DNA of 64,000 nt, taken from Vibrio hippocampi (GTDB lineage: Bacteria; Pseudomonadota; Gammaproteobacteria; Enterobacterales; Vibrionaceae). Below, piece after piece: positions 9,185-16,603 of the stretch. Position numbers and translations under genes: made by a program. The stretch is taken from NCBI RefSeq assembly GCF_921292975.1, contig NZ_CAKLCM010000003.1:682001-746000 (forward strand). Reading direction: 5' to 3'. Under the pieces are notes generated by a model. It saw only the letters and a list, made by a program, of their open reading frames with translations, ran no database searches and was not told where the DNA came from. Numbering within the stretch: the stretch's first letter is position 1; every line of letters begins with the position of its first letter.

Positions 9185-9562
9185 CTATTCAGAATCTTTC
9201 GCAAGCCTGAGTCCCATGTCAGACATAATTATAGATTGGCTTGCGAAGTCACGACGGTAATTTTGCGATTCATCTGCGTCATAGGAAAAACTTCCGCCCC
9301 GAACCGACTTATGTGACAAACCAGAGTCTGAATGTTGTGCGTTATTTGGATTATCTTGAGGAGAGTAGCGATAATAGCCAGTATCATACGCATCCTGTAC
9401 AAGCTCACCACCATCAATGCGCACCATTTGCTGGTTTATTGTCTCTGCTAGTGGATGTGTTTGCCGAGAACGGCATGCGGTCAAGTGCAGACAGATAGCA
9501 CCAATAATGGAATAACTGATTAACTTAAATGAGTTTTTTGTAATTAATGTTGTCGTTTTCAT
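9185..9562 (-). CDS. Shortened formylglycine-generating-enzyme-like lipoprotein
   Basis: 125 residues. Signal peptide with lipobox LTAC (Cys30), then two ends of the FGE/SUMF1 fold joined together: an opening MVRIDGGE block at residues about 46-53 and a closing VRGGSFSYDADES...MGLRLAKD block at about 88-123. A normal FGE-family domain is roughly 220-280 residues, so the middle is missing. The two active-site cysteines that follow RGGS in oxygen-dependent FGE are absent. It is therefore not expected to make formylglycine. Upstream GTG 9574 is an alternative start, but ATG 9562 is more likely. It could be a decayed gene or a repurposed lipoprotein. Confidence 0.6.
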   Translation of the reverse strand: MKTTTLITKNSFKLISYSIIGAICLHLTACRSRQTHPLAETINQQMVRIDGGELVQDAYDTGYYRYSPQDNPNNAQHSDSGLSHKSVRGGSFSYDADESQNYRRDFASQSIIMSDMGLRLAKDSE

Positions 9563-9589
9563 CAAAGGTCTCACTTAATTAAACATGGC

Positions 9590-9721
9590 ATGACTGGAAT
9601 CGTGACCGCGGTTTTACTCTGCCGTATTTTAATCGCAGCTTGCTTTCTTTTTGGCTATAACGTTTATAACGGTCATCGTGTTGTGAATGTAGATACAATC
9701 ACAGACCAAGCGCTCAATTGA
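9590..9721 (+). CDS. Possible 43-residue membrane miniprotein
   Basis: An uninterrupted ATG frame ending at TGA 9719-9721 that encodes one hydrophobic helix (VTAVLLCRILIAACFLFGY) and a short polar tail. It lies upstream of the maturase gene on the same strand. No good ribosome binding site precedes the ATG, and the region also has to hold the promoters of the divergent pair, so this may be chance. Confidence 0.2.
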   Translation: MTGIVTAVLLCRILIAACFLFGYNVYNGHRVVNVDTITDQALN

Positions 9722-9802
9722 TTTGAATAATGGCTTTCGAATCGTTGCGTAATTATTGCTGTTTCTTGTTTTAACGTTATTGACGATAAGGTGAACACTG
9801 AC

Positions 9803-11143
9803 ATGACATCAAATGCTCCATCGGAACCGATAACTTTATCTGCCGGACCTCAATTTAAGGGGAAGCCGTCAAAACGTTTACACATAATGGCGAAGCCAAT
9901 CGGTGCTGCGTGCAATATTGATTGCAACTACTGTTACTACTTGAGCAAGCAAGACCTACTTGAGTACAAGAAGGGTTGTTCACCGATGATGGATGAGGTG
10001 GCGCTGGAGCATTATATAAAGAGTTACATTGAGGCTCAGAATACCCCGGAAATTATTTTTTCTTGGCAAGGCGGTGAGCCGACCATGCTGGGTTTAAGTT
10101 ATTTTGAAAAAGTGGTGCAGTTGCAGCAGCAGTATTGCCCTGATGGTGTGTTGATCTCCAACGATCTACAAACGAATGGCACGCTACTGGATGACAAGTG
10201 GTGCCAATTCTTAGCGAAAAATAATTTTTTAGTCGGTCTCAGTATTGATGGACCACAAATGCTGCATGATGCTTATCGAACCAATAGAGCAGGGCGCGGT
10301 ACACATCAGCAAGTGATGAAGTCTGTAGCATTGTTGCACCAATATAACGTTAAATTTGCCACGTTAACTTGTGTGAATAACCTAACCAGCCAAAACCCAT
10401 TAGAGGTCTATCGGTTTTTACGTGATGAAGTGAAATCACCACAGATGCAGTTTATTCCCATCGTAGAGCCGAGTTCATTTCGAACCACCGCACCGCAAAC
10501 ATGGAAAGATGACGATCAACCAAGGCAGGGTGATAAGCGTTTGATTCCCGGTCATCGCAACTCCATTATGGAGTCGTGGTGTGTCACTGACCATGCTTGG
10601 GGCAATTTCTTAATTGCTATCTTTGATGAATGGGCACAAAACGACATTGGAAAAGTGTTTATCCAATACTTTGAAGCTTGGGTCGAAACTTGGATGGGGC
10701 GCAATAACCCACTTTGTACTCTGGGTCCATTCTGTGGCAAAGGTTTGGCTCTTGAACCCAATGGTGATCTCTACTCTTGTGACCACTATGTTTATCCAGA
10801 ATATAAGATGGGTAATATCCAAGACCGTAAAATAGATGCGATGGCCTTTAGTTCACAGCAACAAGAGTTTGGTTTCGCCAAAAACAAAACCCTAAACAGT
10901 CAGTGCCAAGAATGTGATTATCAATTTGCTTGTTTTGGAGAATGCCCAAAAAATCGTTTTATCAAAACAAAGCAAGGCGAGCCGGGGCTTAATTATCTTT
11001 GCGCAGGTTGGTATAAGTTCTTTGCTCATGCAGATCGAACGTTTGCTTATATTTTGCGTGCCAGTGGTTACCCAGTGAAACACGGGAAATTTAGCGACCA
11101 TGCAGTCAAGCAGGCTCGATCGCCGCTTAATTTTAAGTTCTAA
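9803..11143 (+). CDS. Anaerobic sulfatase-maturating enzyme (radical SAM, SPASM)
   Basis: 446 residues. The radical-SAM cluster motif CNIDCNYC uses C37, C41 and C44, followed by YYLSK; the SWQGGEPTMLG block is intact. The C-terminal SPASM region holds two more cluster-binding sets: CTLGPFCGKG...GDLYSCDHY and CQECDYQFACFGECPKNRF...YLC. Members oxidise a Cys or Ser in arylsulfatases to formylglycine without oxygen. ATG 9803 has AAGGTG nine bases upstream; GTG 9791 is an alternative in-frame start. No sulfatase gene lies in the window, so its substrate must be elsewhere in the genome. Confidence 0.93.
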   Translation: MTSNAPSEPITLSAGPQFKGKPSKRLHIMAKPIGAACNIDCNYCYYLSKQDLLEYKKGCSPMMDEVALEHYIKSYIEAQNTPEIIFSWQGGEPTMLGLSYFEKVVQLQQQYCPDGVLISNDLQTNGTLLDDKWCQFLAKNNFLVGLSIDGPQMLHDAYRTNRAGRGTHQQVMKSVALLHQYNVKFATLTCVNNLTSQNPLEVYRFLRDEVKSPQMQFIPIVEPSSFRTTAPQTWKDDDQPRQGDKRLIPGHRNSIMESWCVTDHAWGNFLIAIFDEWAQNDIGKVFIQYFEAWVETWMGRNNPLCTLGPFCGKGLALEPNGDLYSCDHYVYPEYKMGNIQDRKIDAMAFSSQQQEFGFAKNKTLNSQCQECDYQFACFGECPKNRFIKTKQGEPGLNYLCAGWYKFFAHADRTFAYILRASGYPVKHGKFSDHAVKQARSPLNFKF

Positions 11144-11172
11144 GTTCTAAGTTTTAAGTTTTAAGTTTTAGG
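11131..11172. repeat. 8-bp tandem repeat at the end of the maturase gene
   Basis: Five or so units of TAAGTTCT/TAAGTTTT run across the maturase stop codon (11141-11143) into the spacer. The first units encode the last codons and supply the stop; repeat slippage could change the extreme C-terminus. Confidence 0.75.
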
Positions 11173-11183
11173 GTTAGGTGGAT

Positions 11184-11270
11184 ATGACACTAATAGCTCT
11201 GTTTCGAAGAAAAATTTCACACATGCTGGTGTTGGTCTGTTTGAGCCTGTTTGCGGTGGCGGATTTGTAG
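11184..11270 (+). CDS. Possible 28-residue signal-peptide-like ORF
   Basis: ATG 11184 to TAG 11268-11270. The product has a basic N-terminus (FRRK) and a hydrophobic core ending LSLFAVAD, i.e. a signal peptide with almost nothing after it. It may be chance, a small membrane peptide, or the surviving 5' end of a deleted secreted-protein gene. The ribosome binding site is poor. Confidence 0.2.
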   Translation: MTLIALFRRKISHMLVLVCLSLFAVADL

Positions 11271-11339
11271 ATACTAGAAGATTCAAGTATACGCTGAGGT
11301 GAGAGCCTTAGCGCCTTTGGTAATTAGCGTCTTTAACCA

Positions 11340-11618
11340 TCAGCGTCTTTGACAAGAGGTACAGCCTCGACACGCCGATCGGCTGTGTTTATCTAACCGA
11401 CCGCGCTGTATCTTACAATAAGCATTCTTCAACGCGCGTCTTCCCTCAAACCAATCCTCTGGTTTTTGCAGCAACAGATAACCAGCAAATGTTTTGGTTA
11501 ATGGCTGTCGATACTCATCAATAAACTTACTGTCGAATTCGATCTCGAAGTAGCGCAAGGCATCTTCGATACAGGTGAATTCGGCAATGGTTTCTGAAAG
11601 CGTTTTTGTACTAGCCAT
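11340..11618 (-). CDS. NifW-family-like small protein
   Basis: 92 residues. The pattern IEDALRYFEIEFDS...R...TKTFAGYL followed by RRALKNAYCKIQ matches my memory of the NifW nitrogenase-stabilising family (AEDFLDYFGVPYD...RLHILQRFxxYL). No other nif gene is present in 64 kb and codon use looks native, so a direct nitrogenase role is unlikely here. The C-terminal tail CRGCTSC carries three closely spaced cysteines (with a fourth-site partner possible in the body), suggesting metal or redox binding. It stands alone, with no clear operon. Confidence 0.6.
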   Translation of the reverse strand: MASTKTLSETIAEFTCIEDALRYFEIEFDSKFIDEYRQPLTKTFAGYLLLQKPEDWFEGRRALKNAYCKIQRGRLDKHSRSACRGCTSCQRR

Positions 11619-11729
11619 AGAGCGTTGTTAGTGAGTGACCGTTGGTGATTGACAAAGGAATCATGGTATCACTGTATCGACACTGAAATAAATGGCTATT
11701 TGCGGAACAAACTTCATTGAAGCAGATAT

Positions 11730-11772
11730 ACCCAAGTTACCTTTGAACTCTGCACCTTGAGGTAACTTGGGT
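11730..11772. repeat. Dispersed palindromic repeat, copy A
   Basis: Perfect 13-bp arms ACCCAAGTTACCT (11730-11742) and AGGTAACTTGGGT (11760-11772) around a 17-nt centre that contains CCTTG. The same arms recur at 25233-25267 and partly at 39666-39695. This copy ends 15 bp downstream of the phospholipase-D-fold gene's stop. Confidence 0.85.
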
Positions 11773-11787
11773 TGAGAGCGTAATGCG

Positions 11788-13011
11788 TTAAGCTTTATAA
11801 GTGCCATCCTTTAAGGTGATCAATCTAGCATGCTCATCCAATTGATTGGCTGTCGCTTGGCAACTGATAAACGTATATTCATTGATTTCAGAGAAAACGC
11901 CACAATACGAACGCTCTGGTGCAAACGTAAATTGGGCGATATTAATCGGCTTCCACAATGCTTGTGTATTGGTGTAGTTAGCCGTTGAGATTAAGGAAAC
12001 ATCATCAACAACAATAAACTTGTGATGAACACTACCATTCACAAAGTGTGAGACATTCTGCTGTGATAGCGCTGCTGAGAAACGCCGGAAGTCGTTCTCA
12101 TTTTGAGGATGTCTAACTCTATGGTAAATGTCACTGTCACCAGCGTAAGTTTGGGAAATTACGGTCACTCTTAACTGGTTGTTCGCCCTTAATGCAGTCC
12201 TGATCTCATCGGTGAAATTCGTGACATGTTGAGCACAAATAATTAGCCTAACCTTAGCCGTACGAATCAGATTTTTTATACGCTTATCGACATGGTTATT
12301 GCTATTTTGATAAAAGGGCGAAGTAAATATGCGCCGATTTAATTTGTCATAGGGTTTGTTACGGTAGGAAAAGCTGAGTTCTGTTGCGAGTGCGGGATTT
12401 ATTGTGGCTAACTGATGAATATGATGAAAGAAATTTAAGTTGCATTGATCATCGGTTGGTATGCACTCAATTAAAATAAGTTCATCTTTGAGTTCATCAC
12501 CGATAGCCAAGTTAGAGCTGGTTAATATTTTATATTGGCGCTGATCAGTAATAAGAAGCATGCTTTTTATATGTAGACTATATGGCAATGCCCCTCTGGA
12601 AAAGTTGCTAAATTTAGCACTTCTTACAAAGATATGGTCAAAGTATTTTAAATGGATGTTTGGGGTGTTTAATAGTCGTTGATGTACTTTTTCTGCTTCC
12701 AAAAATTTTGATGTTTTACGACAATGGATACCGTCAGTCACGGTTACCATTTTCTTGGTATAGCCTTCCAGTGGAATGGTGGTAATAAAAACATTAACCC
12801 CATGGTTTGCCAATTCAATGACAGCATCTGCAATATGGGTATTGTTAAACAAATACAGGCAGATATGAAGCTCAGACGCTTCATTTTTATATCGCAGAAG
12901 AAAGGTATGGAGACGATCCGCTAAATCGGGTGAACTACCAAGGTGATGGTAATAACCTTTCTCCTGAGACGGGTTTAAATCAGGACCCTCGAAAAATATT
13001 TTATAAGACAT
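11788..13011 (-). CDS. Phospholipase-D-fold protein
   Basis: 407 residues, no signal peptide. Two HKD-type half-sites are visible: a canonical one near the C-terminus (HHKFIVVDD...STANYTN) and a degenerate one in the N-terminal half (HIKSMLLITD...SSNLA) in which the Asp is displaced by two residues. The PLD fold joins phosphodiesterases, nucleases and phosphatidyltransferases; cytoplasmic, stand-alone members are often nucleases. No toxin, restriction or CBASS partner is adjacent. The start at 13011 is the first ATG after a long spacer. Function beyond phosphodiester chemistry is not assignable. Confidence 0.75.
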   Translation of the reverse strand: MSYKIFFEGPDLNPSQEKGYYHHLGSSPDLADRLHTFLLRYKNEASELHICLYLFNNTHIADAVIELANHGVNVFITTIPLEGYTKKMVTVTDGIHCRKTSKFLEAEKVHQRLLNTPNIHLKYFDHIFVRSAKFSNFSRGALPYSLHIKSMLLITDQRQYKILTSSNLAIGDELKDELILIECIPTDDQCNLNFFHHIHQLATINPALATELSFSYRNKPYDKLNRRIFTSPFYQNSNNHVDKRIKNLIRTAKVRLIICAQHVTNFTDEIRTALRANNQLRVTVISQTYAGDSDIYHRVRHPQNENDFRRFSAALSQQNVSHFVNGSVHHKFIVVDDVSLISTANYTNTQALWKPINIAQFTFAPERSYCGVFSEINEYTFISCQATANQLDEHARLITLKDGTYKA

Positions 13012-13410
13012 AATAACGCCTTGTCATTCGCATACTAATTTACTTTAGATACCACATTAGAGATAACAAGTGTACCGTTTGAGTAAGAAGTTGGGCGATA
13101 TCTCGAAGATATAAGTGGAATAATATCATGGGGTTAGACACGCTCCGCCTCAATTTTAGATCGTTCTAGATTCAGTTCGCAACCGCAATTACCCTCGATG
13201 CAACGTGATACCCGATTAATTCTCTCTGTATTCGGTTTCAAACTGGTGCATGGCATCTTTCTAACTAACGTTTCTCCATTCTAACTGACGATGATGTGCA
13301 GGTTTTGCTCTCTATGCAAATGCCAATTAATAGGTCAAAAAATTAAAGCCACCTTGATAAATGCCGAAAGCGGTCTATTTTTATGATGAGCATACAAAAG
13401 GAGTTGTATT
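13012..13410. other. 399-bp spacer, nothing identified
   Basis: Upstream region of the PLD-fold gene (minus) and of the small exported protein gene (plus). I see no RNA gene, strong hairpin or repeat. It must contain both promoters, but none is clear. Confidence 0.5.
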
Positions 13411-13671
13411 ATGTGGACTAAACTAGTTATCTTATTTTTTGCGGTTATTAGCCATGCGTCAGCTTTCGCTGGCAATATTATATTTTCTGGAGCCGTCGTA
13501 GAGGCGACCTATCCAGTTACAATCGAACATCAATCCCCCGTAATAAAAAGTACGACCAATGTGCCTTACAAAATAGAAGTGCAGCCAGTCTACCAGCGCA
13601 GTTCTCAATCAATCACTAATGACAAAGCAAAAAAACTTGTCGGAAAGGTAGTCGTTGTTACTTACGATTAA
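13411..13671 (+). CDS. Small exported protein, fimbrillin-like start
   Basis: 86 residues with a strong ribosome binding site (AAAGGAG, 7-8 bases before ATG), a signal peptide ending ASAFA (residue about 20) and a short mature part beginning GNIIFSGAVVEATYPVTIE. That opening resembles the first strand of type-1 fimbrial subunits, but the protein lacks the usual cysteine pair and is about half the length, so it is not a functional pilin by itself. No chaperone or usher gene is nearby. It may be a stand-alone periplasmic protein. Confidence 0.65.
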   Translation: MWTKLVILFFAVISHASAFAGNIIFSGAVVEATYPVTIEHQSPVIKSTTNVPYKIEVQPVYQRSSQSITNDKAKKLVGKVVVVTYD

Positions 13672-13860
13672 GTATCGCTTAACGCGCCTAATGTTTTTTA
13701 TAGTTAGGCGTGGTTCTGTTGCGTAATTCGGCGGGACAAAGTTAAAAGCTAAAGATCTTATGAGTAACAAGATTCATATAATGGACACCACAGCCTCATT
13801 AGAAAAGTGAATAGTAAACGATGCTATTTTGGTGTGGGTGATTGATAGAACGCAAATAAA

Positions 13861-13892
13861 AACAGCCCTTGATTATCAAGGGCTGTTTTTTT
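13861..13892. terminator. Terminator of tRNA-Ser, usable in both directions
   Basis: Stem AACAGCCCTTGA (13861-13872) with TCAAGGGCTGTT (13876-13887), a 3-nt loop, and T-rich tracts on both sides. On the minus strand it begins a few bases after the tRNA 3' end. Confidence 0.85.
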
Positions 13893-13897
13893 GAAAG

Positions 13898-13988
13898 TGG
13901 CGGAGAGATAGGGATTTGAACCCTAGAACCGCTATTAACGGTTGCCGGTTTTCAAGACCGGTGCTTTCGACCACTCAGCCATCTCTCC
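13898..13988 (-). tRNA. tRNA-Ser(UGA)
   Basis: 91 nt including encoded CCA. The acceptor stem GGAGAGA/TCTCTCC pairs fully; the anticodon arm CCGGT-CTTGAAA-ACCGG carries anticodon TGA; there is a long class-II variable arm (AACCG...CGGTT) and a T arm TAGGG-TTCAAAT-CCCTA. It reads UCA and, by wobble, other UCN serine codons. It is a single-gene transcription unit with its own promoter and terminator. Confidence 0.97.
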
Positions 13989-14349
13989 GAAGTGCGGGTA
14001 TGATAGGTAGTTTCAGATCCCATGTAAAGTGCTATCTGACTGCTGATGGATCGTATGTTGAATTTTTAAGCACGAAGACTAAAAGACAGAAGAGAGCGCT
14101 CGATTTGCTTACTATGTTGAACGATGAGTAGTGGGTCGATGAGGGAGCGATGGTGAGATAAACCGTAAATTTATACAATTATGGCAATTTGATTAATTTA
14201 TGTTGATTTATAATAAGTGATTGTTTTTGAAATATAAAACAGTGTTCAGAATACAGTCGTGCGCTGAAAAATGTTTGCGTAGTCTCACTAAATCACTCAA
14301 AATAATATTAATTATTCAGTTTTACCAGAACTTCAGTTTTGAGGTCAAT
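13989..14349. other. 361-bp spacer: tRNA promoter and hydratase leader
   Basis: Apart from the tRNA promoter, a TATAAT at 14209-14214 could be the -10 of the MaoC-type gene, giving a leader of about 130 nt; no good -35 accompanies it. No other gene is visible. Confidence 0.5.
14000..14028 (-). promoter_or_regulatory. Sigma-70 promoter of tRNA-Ser
   Basis: On the minus strand: -35 TTTACA (14023-14028), 17-bp spacer, -10 TATCAT (14000-14005), with the mature tRNA starting 11 bases after the -10. Confidence 0.85.
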
Positions 14350-15054
14350 ATGAAAGTTGTAGATTTGTTTAAACAAAGAGCTGACGCATTGAAGCATCAG
14401 TCTGAGATTATGCAAAGGATGTCGCCCACAATTCGTGAATATTGGTCAGAGATAGTCGATATAACCAACCATGGTCATTTTCTTACTTGGGCTCGTCATT
14501 ATCACAACCCCGTAGTTAATGAGCCTGCCGTCAATGAGCCGGTGATTGAGCAGCCTGTTGTCCAACAGCCAGAGTTTGAACTAAAACCTGAAGCGCAAAA
14601 ACTCTATGATGAGTTACAAGACAAGATAGGTACTGTGATTCATCAAGGTGATTGGATTCACGTTGGTCAAGATCGTATCGACCAATTTGGTCATGTTACG
14701 GAAGATAATCAGTGGATTCACACAGACCCTGATCGTGCTACCAGTGAATCTCCATTCAAGACTACCGTCGCGCATGGATTTTTAACGCTATCATTATTAC
14801 CTGCGTTGACCGATAGTGTTGATCCAGACAAGCCATTGTTTCCAATGGCTAAGATGATGGTGAACGTTGGTTTAAATCAGGTTCGCTTTCCGTATCCGGT
14901 GAAAGCAGGCAGCAACGTGATGGCAGAGAGTACGCTCACTAAAGTGACACCGATTAAAAAAGGTTTAGAAATTGAGCGTGAAATTCGCGTTAAGATTGAA
15001 GGCGTGCGTCGCCCGGCTTGTATCGCGGTCTCTGTAATACATTTGCACTTCTAA
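14350..15054 (+). CDS. MaoC-like (R)-hydratase with N-terminal extension
   Basis: 234 residues. Residues about 85-234 form the hot-dog hydratase domain with the motif DQFGHVTEDNQWIHTD (catalytic Asp and His) and FKTTVAHGFLTLSLLP, as in PhaJ/MaoC enoyl-CoA hydratases, which make (R)-3-hydroxyacyl-CoA from enoyl-CoA. Residues 1-50 are phasin-like helical sequence and a Pro/Glu/Gln-rich linker (about 52-75, repeated NEP/EQP/QQP) joins it to the domain. ATG 14350 has GAGGT upstream; an earlier in-frame start at 14221 would add a poor leader. The N-terminal helix may target granules, an inference only. Confidence 0.88.
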   Translation: MKVVDLFKQRADALKHQSEIMQRMSPTIREYWSEIVDITNHGHFLTWARHYHNPVVNEPAVNEPVIEQPVVQQPEFELKPEAQKLYDELQDKIGTVIHQGDWIHVGQDRIDQFGHVTEDNQWIHTDPDRATSESPFKTTVAHGFLTLSLLPALTDSVDPDKPLFPMAKMMVNVGLNQVRFPYPVKAGSNVMAESTLTKVTPIKKGLEIEREIRVKIEGVRRPACIAVSVIHLHF

Positions 15055-15118
15055 ACCTATTGTTGATCTTCTGTTTGAACTTTAACTGACTTAGTTGAGT
15101 CTTCATCAACGTTTTCTT

Positions 15119-15153
15119 AAAGACCTTGTCGTGATGCGACAAGGTCTTTTTTT
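15119..15153 (+). terminator. Rho-independent terminator after the hydratase gene
   Basis: Stem AGACCTTGTCG (15121-15131) with CGACAAGGTCT (15137-15147), then seven T residues. Confidence 0.9.
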
Positions 15154-15336
15154 CGCGCTCGGCATGTCGAGAAGAACTAGCACCAACTTTGAGAGGCACG
15201 ACATTATTGTCTGAAAATGAATCAGGTACTCCAATATATTACTAAGACGTTGATCGCATGCGCCAATCAAAGCGCGTTAAAGTCCCAATACAAGCTTGCA
15301 ATATGACACTTCACTTGGTTATTGGGAGGGTCGTTT

Positions 15337-16185
15337 ATGTACTTTCGTTTATCAGCACTTTCTATTGCATTTCTTTGTTCATTTTCGCTACCAACAGCGG
15401 CTGAATCTAGATTCGAGTTACCGGTAATGAATGCACAGCATTACCAATCAGGGATCAACGTTTTGGATTACTGGAAAAGCGAAAAGCTAGATGGGATCCG
15501 AGCAATATGGACGGGGAGTGAACTTGTTACTAGAAAAGGGCGCAAAATAGTTGCGCCGGATTGGTTTTCAGCAGCACTGCCCAAGACATCCTTAGAAGGG
15601 GAATTATGGGCTGGACGCGGAAATTTTCACCTTGTGCAACAAACGGTGTTAGATAAAACACCCAATGATAAGCAATGGAAAAACATTGATTTTATGGTTT
15701 TTGATCTGCCTGAAGCGACGGGAGATTATCAAAAACGCTACGATGATATCCTTCGTTGGGTTAAGCAGACCAATCAAACACATATCAAGTATGTCGAACA
15801 CACCCCCATTACCTCAGAAGCTGAACTATTTGCAGAGCTTGATCGCATCAGTGACCAAGATGGGGAAGGGTTGATGTTAAGAAAAGTGTCTGCACTGTAT
15901 CAAGCAAGTAGAAGCTCTAATCTATTAAAGCTTAAAAAATACCACGACATGGAAGGGGTAGTTGTTGGCTACAAGTCAGGCAACGGTAAATACCAAGGCA
16001 TGATGGGTTCGCTTTTAGTCAGGGTAGATCCGGGCATTGAGTTTTATATTGGTAGTGGCTTTAGTGACCAAGAAAGACAGCACCCTCCAAAAATGGGAGC
16101 CGTTGTTACGTTTCGCTATAACGGATTAACACAAAACGGTGTACCCAAATTCGCTCGTTATCTGAGAGAAAGAAAAGTGGATTGA
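15337..16185 (+). CDS. ligE: Periplasmic ATP-dependent DNA ligase (Lig E type)
   Basis: 282 residues. Signal peptide ending PTAA (residue about 22), then a minimal ATP-dependent ligase: nucleotidyl-acceptor K50 in motif I (EKLDGIRA), motif III-like FMVFDLP, motif IV GEGLMLRK, motif V LLKLKK, and a C-terminal OB domain. There is no DNA-binding insertion. Lig E enzymes seal nicks with ATP, oddly from a periplasmic address; roles in competence or extracellular-DNA handling are proposed for the family, not shown here. ATG 15337 follows GGGAGGGT; the upstream TTG 15322 frame start is unlikely. Monocistronic by spacing. Confidence 0.92.
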   Translation: MYFRLSALSIAFLCSFSLPTAAESRFELPVMNAQHYQSGINVLDYWKSEKLDGIRAIWTGSELVTRKGRKIVAPDWFSAALPKTSLEGELWAGRGNFHLVQQTVLDKTPNDKQWKNIDFMVFDLPEATGDYQKRYDDILRWVKQTNQTHIKYVEHTPITSEAELFAELDRISDQDGEGLMLRKVSALYQASRSSNLLKLKKYHDMEGVVVGYKSGNGKYQGMMGSLLVRVDPGIEFYIGSGFSDQERQHPPKMGAVVTFRYNGLTQNGVPKFARYLRERKVD

Positions 16186-16426
16186 GTCACATAACCTCTG
16201 CTTGGGACAGACCTTGCTTGTTCATCTCAAGCGGAGGTTAACCTATCGTCAGGGATAGAGCGCCTGTTTGGTGACGAAAACGGGCTGTGAAGAACAGTTT
16301 GGATTGAAGGTGTTTCCGTTTTAATAACAAAGTGTTGAGTCTATCTCTGCTTGTTGTCTGTTGATCCTTGCGTGAAAAAAGTCTAAAAACCGTGCACAAG
16401 GACAGCGCCCAGAACAAATGCAATGG

Positions 16427-16444
16427 TGTAAATAATGTTGTACA
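16427..16444. promoter_or_regulatory. TyrR-like box upstream of aroG
   Basis: TGTAAA-N6-TGTACA matches 11 of 12 fixed positions of the TyrR consensus TGTAAA-N6-TTTACA. It lies 160 bp upstream of the aroG start. TyrR control of DAHP synthases is established in enterobacteria; here it is inferred from the match. Confidence 0.6.
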
Positions 16445-16536
16445 TGGTGTGAAAATAATAAAACAGAGTGGTTTATTGCGTTGTTTGCAAATTAATGATT
16501 GCACATTTTGCTGTGAGCGGATAAGTTACTGTTAAA

Positions 16537-16572
16537 TCACTTGCTATCAACGGATCGACAGTAAGCAAGTGA
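16537..16572 (+). other. Hairpin in the aroG leader
   Basis: TCACTTGCT (16537-16545) pairs with AGCAAGTGA (16564-16572), ending 31 bp before the aroG start. No U-tract follows. Confidence 0.45.
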
Positions 16573-16603
16573 ACGAATAAGTAATAACAGGAAGTAGTGA
16601 CCC

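Larger units (their letters stand above)
16186..16603. other. 418-bp spacer: aroG regulatory region
   Basis: Holds a TyrR-like box (16427-16444) and a 9-bp hairpin in the aroG leader (16537-16572). An open frame on the minus strand at 16238-16504 runs over the box and has no family resemblance; I do not call it. Confidence 0.6.

Noticed and set aside
11340..11618. Evidence for nitrogen fixation
   Set aside because: A single NifW-like gene without any other nif gene does not support diazotrophy.
13916..14131. Plus-strand frame of 71 codons
   Set aside because: It overlaps tRNA-Ser and its promoter on the opposite strand.
16238..16504. Minus-strand frame of 88 codons upstream of aroG
   Set aside because: No start signals, odd composition, and it covers the TyrR-like box.
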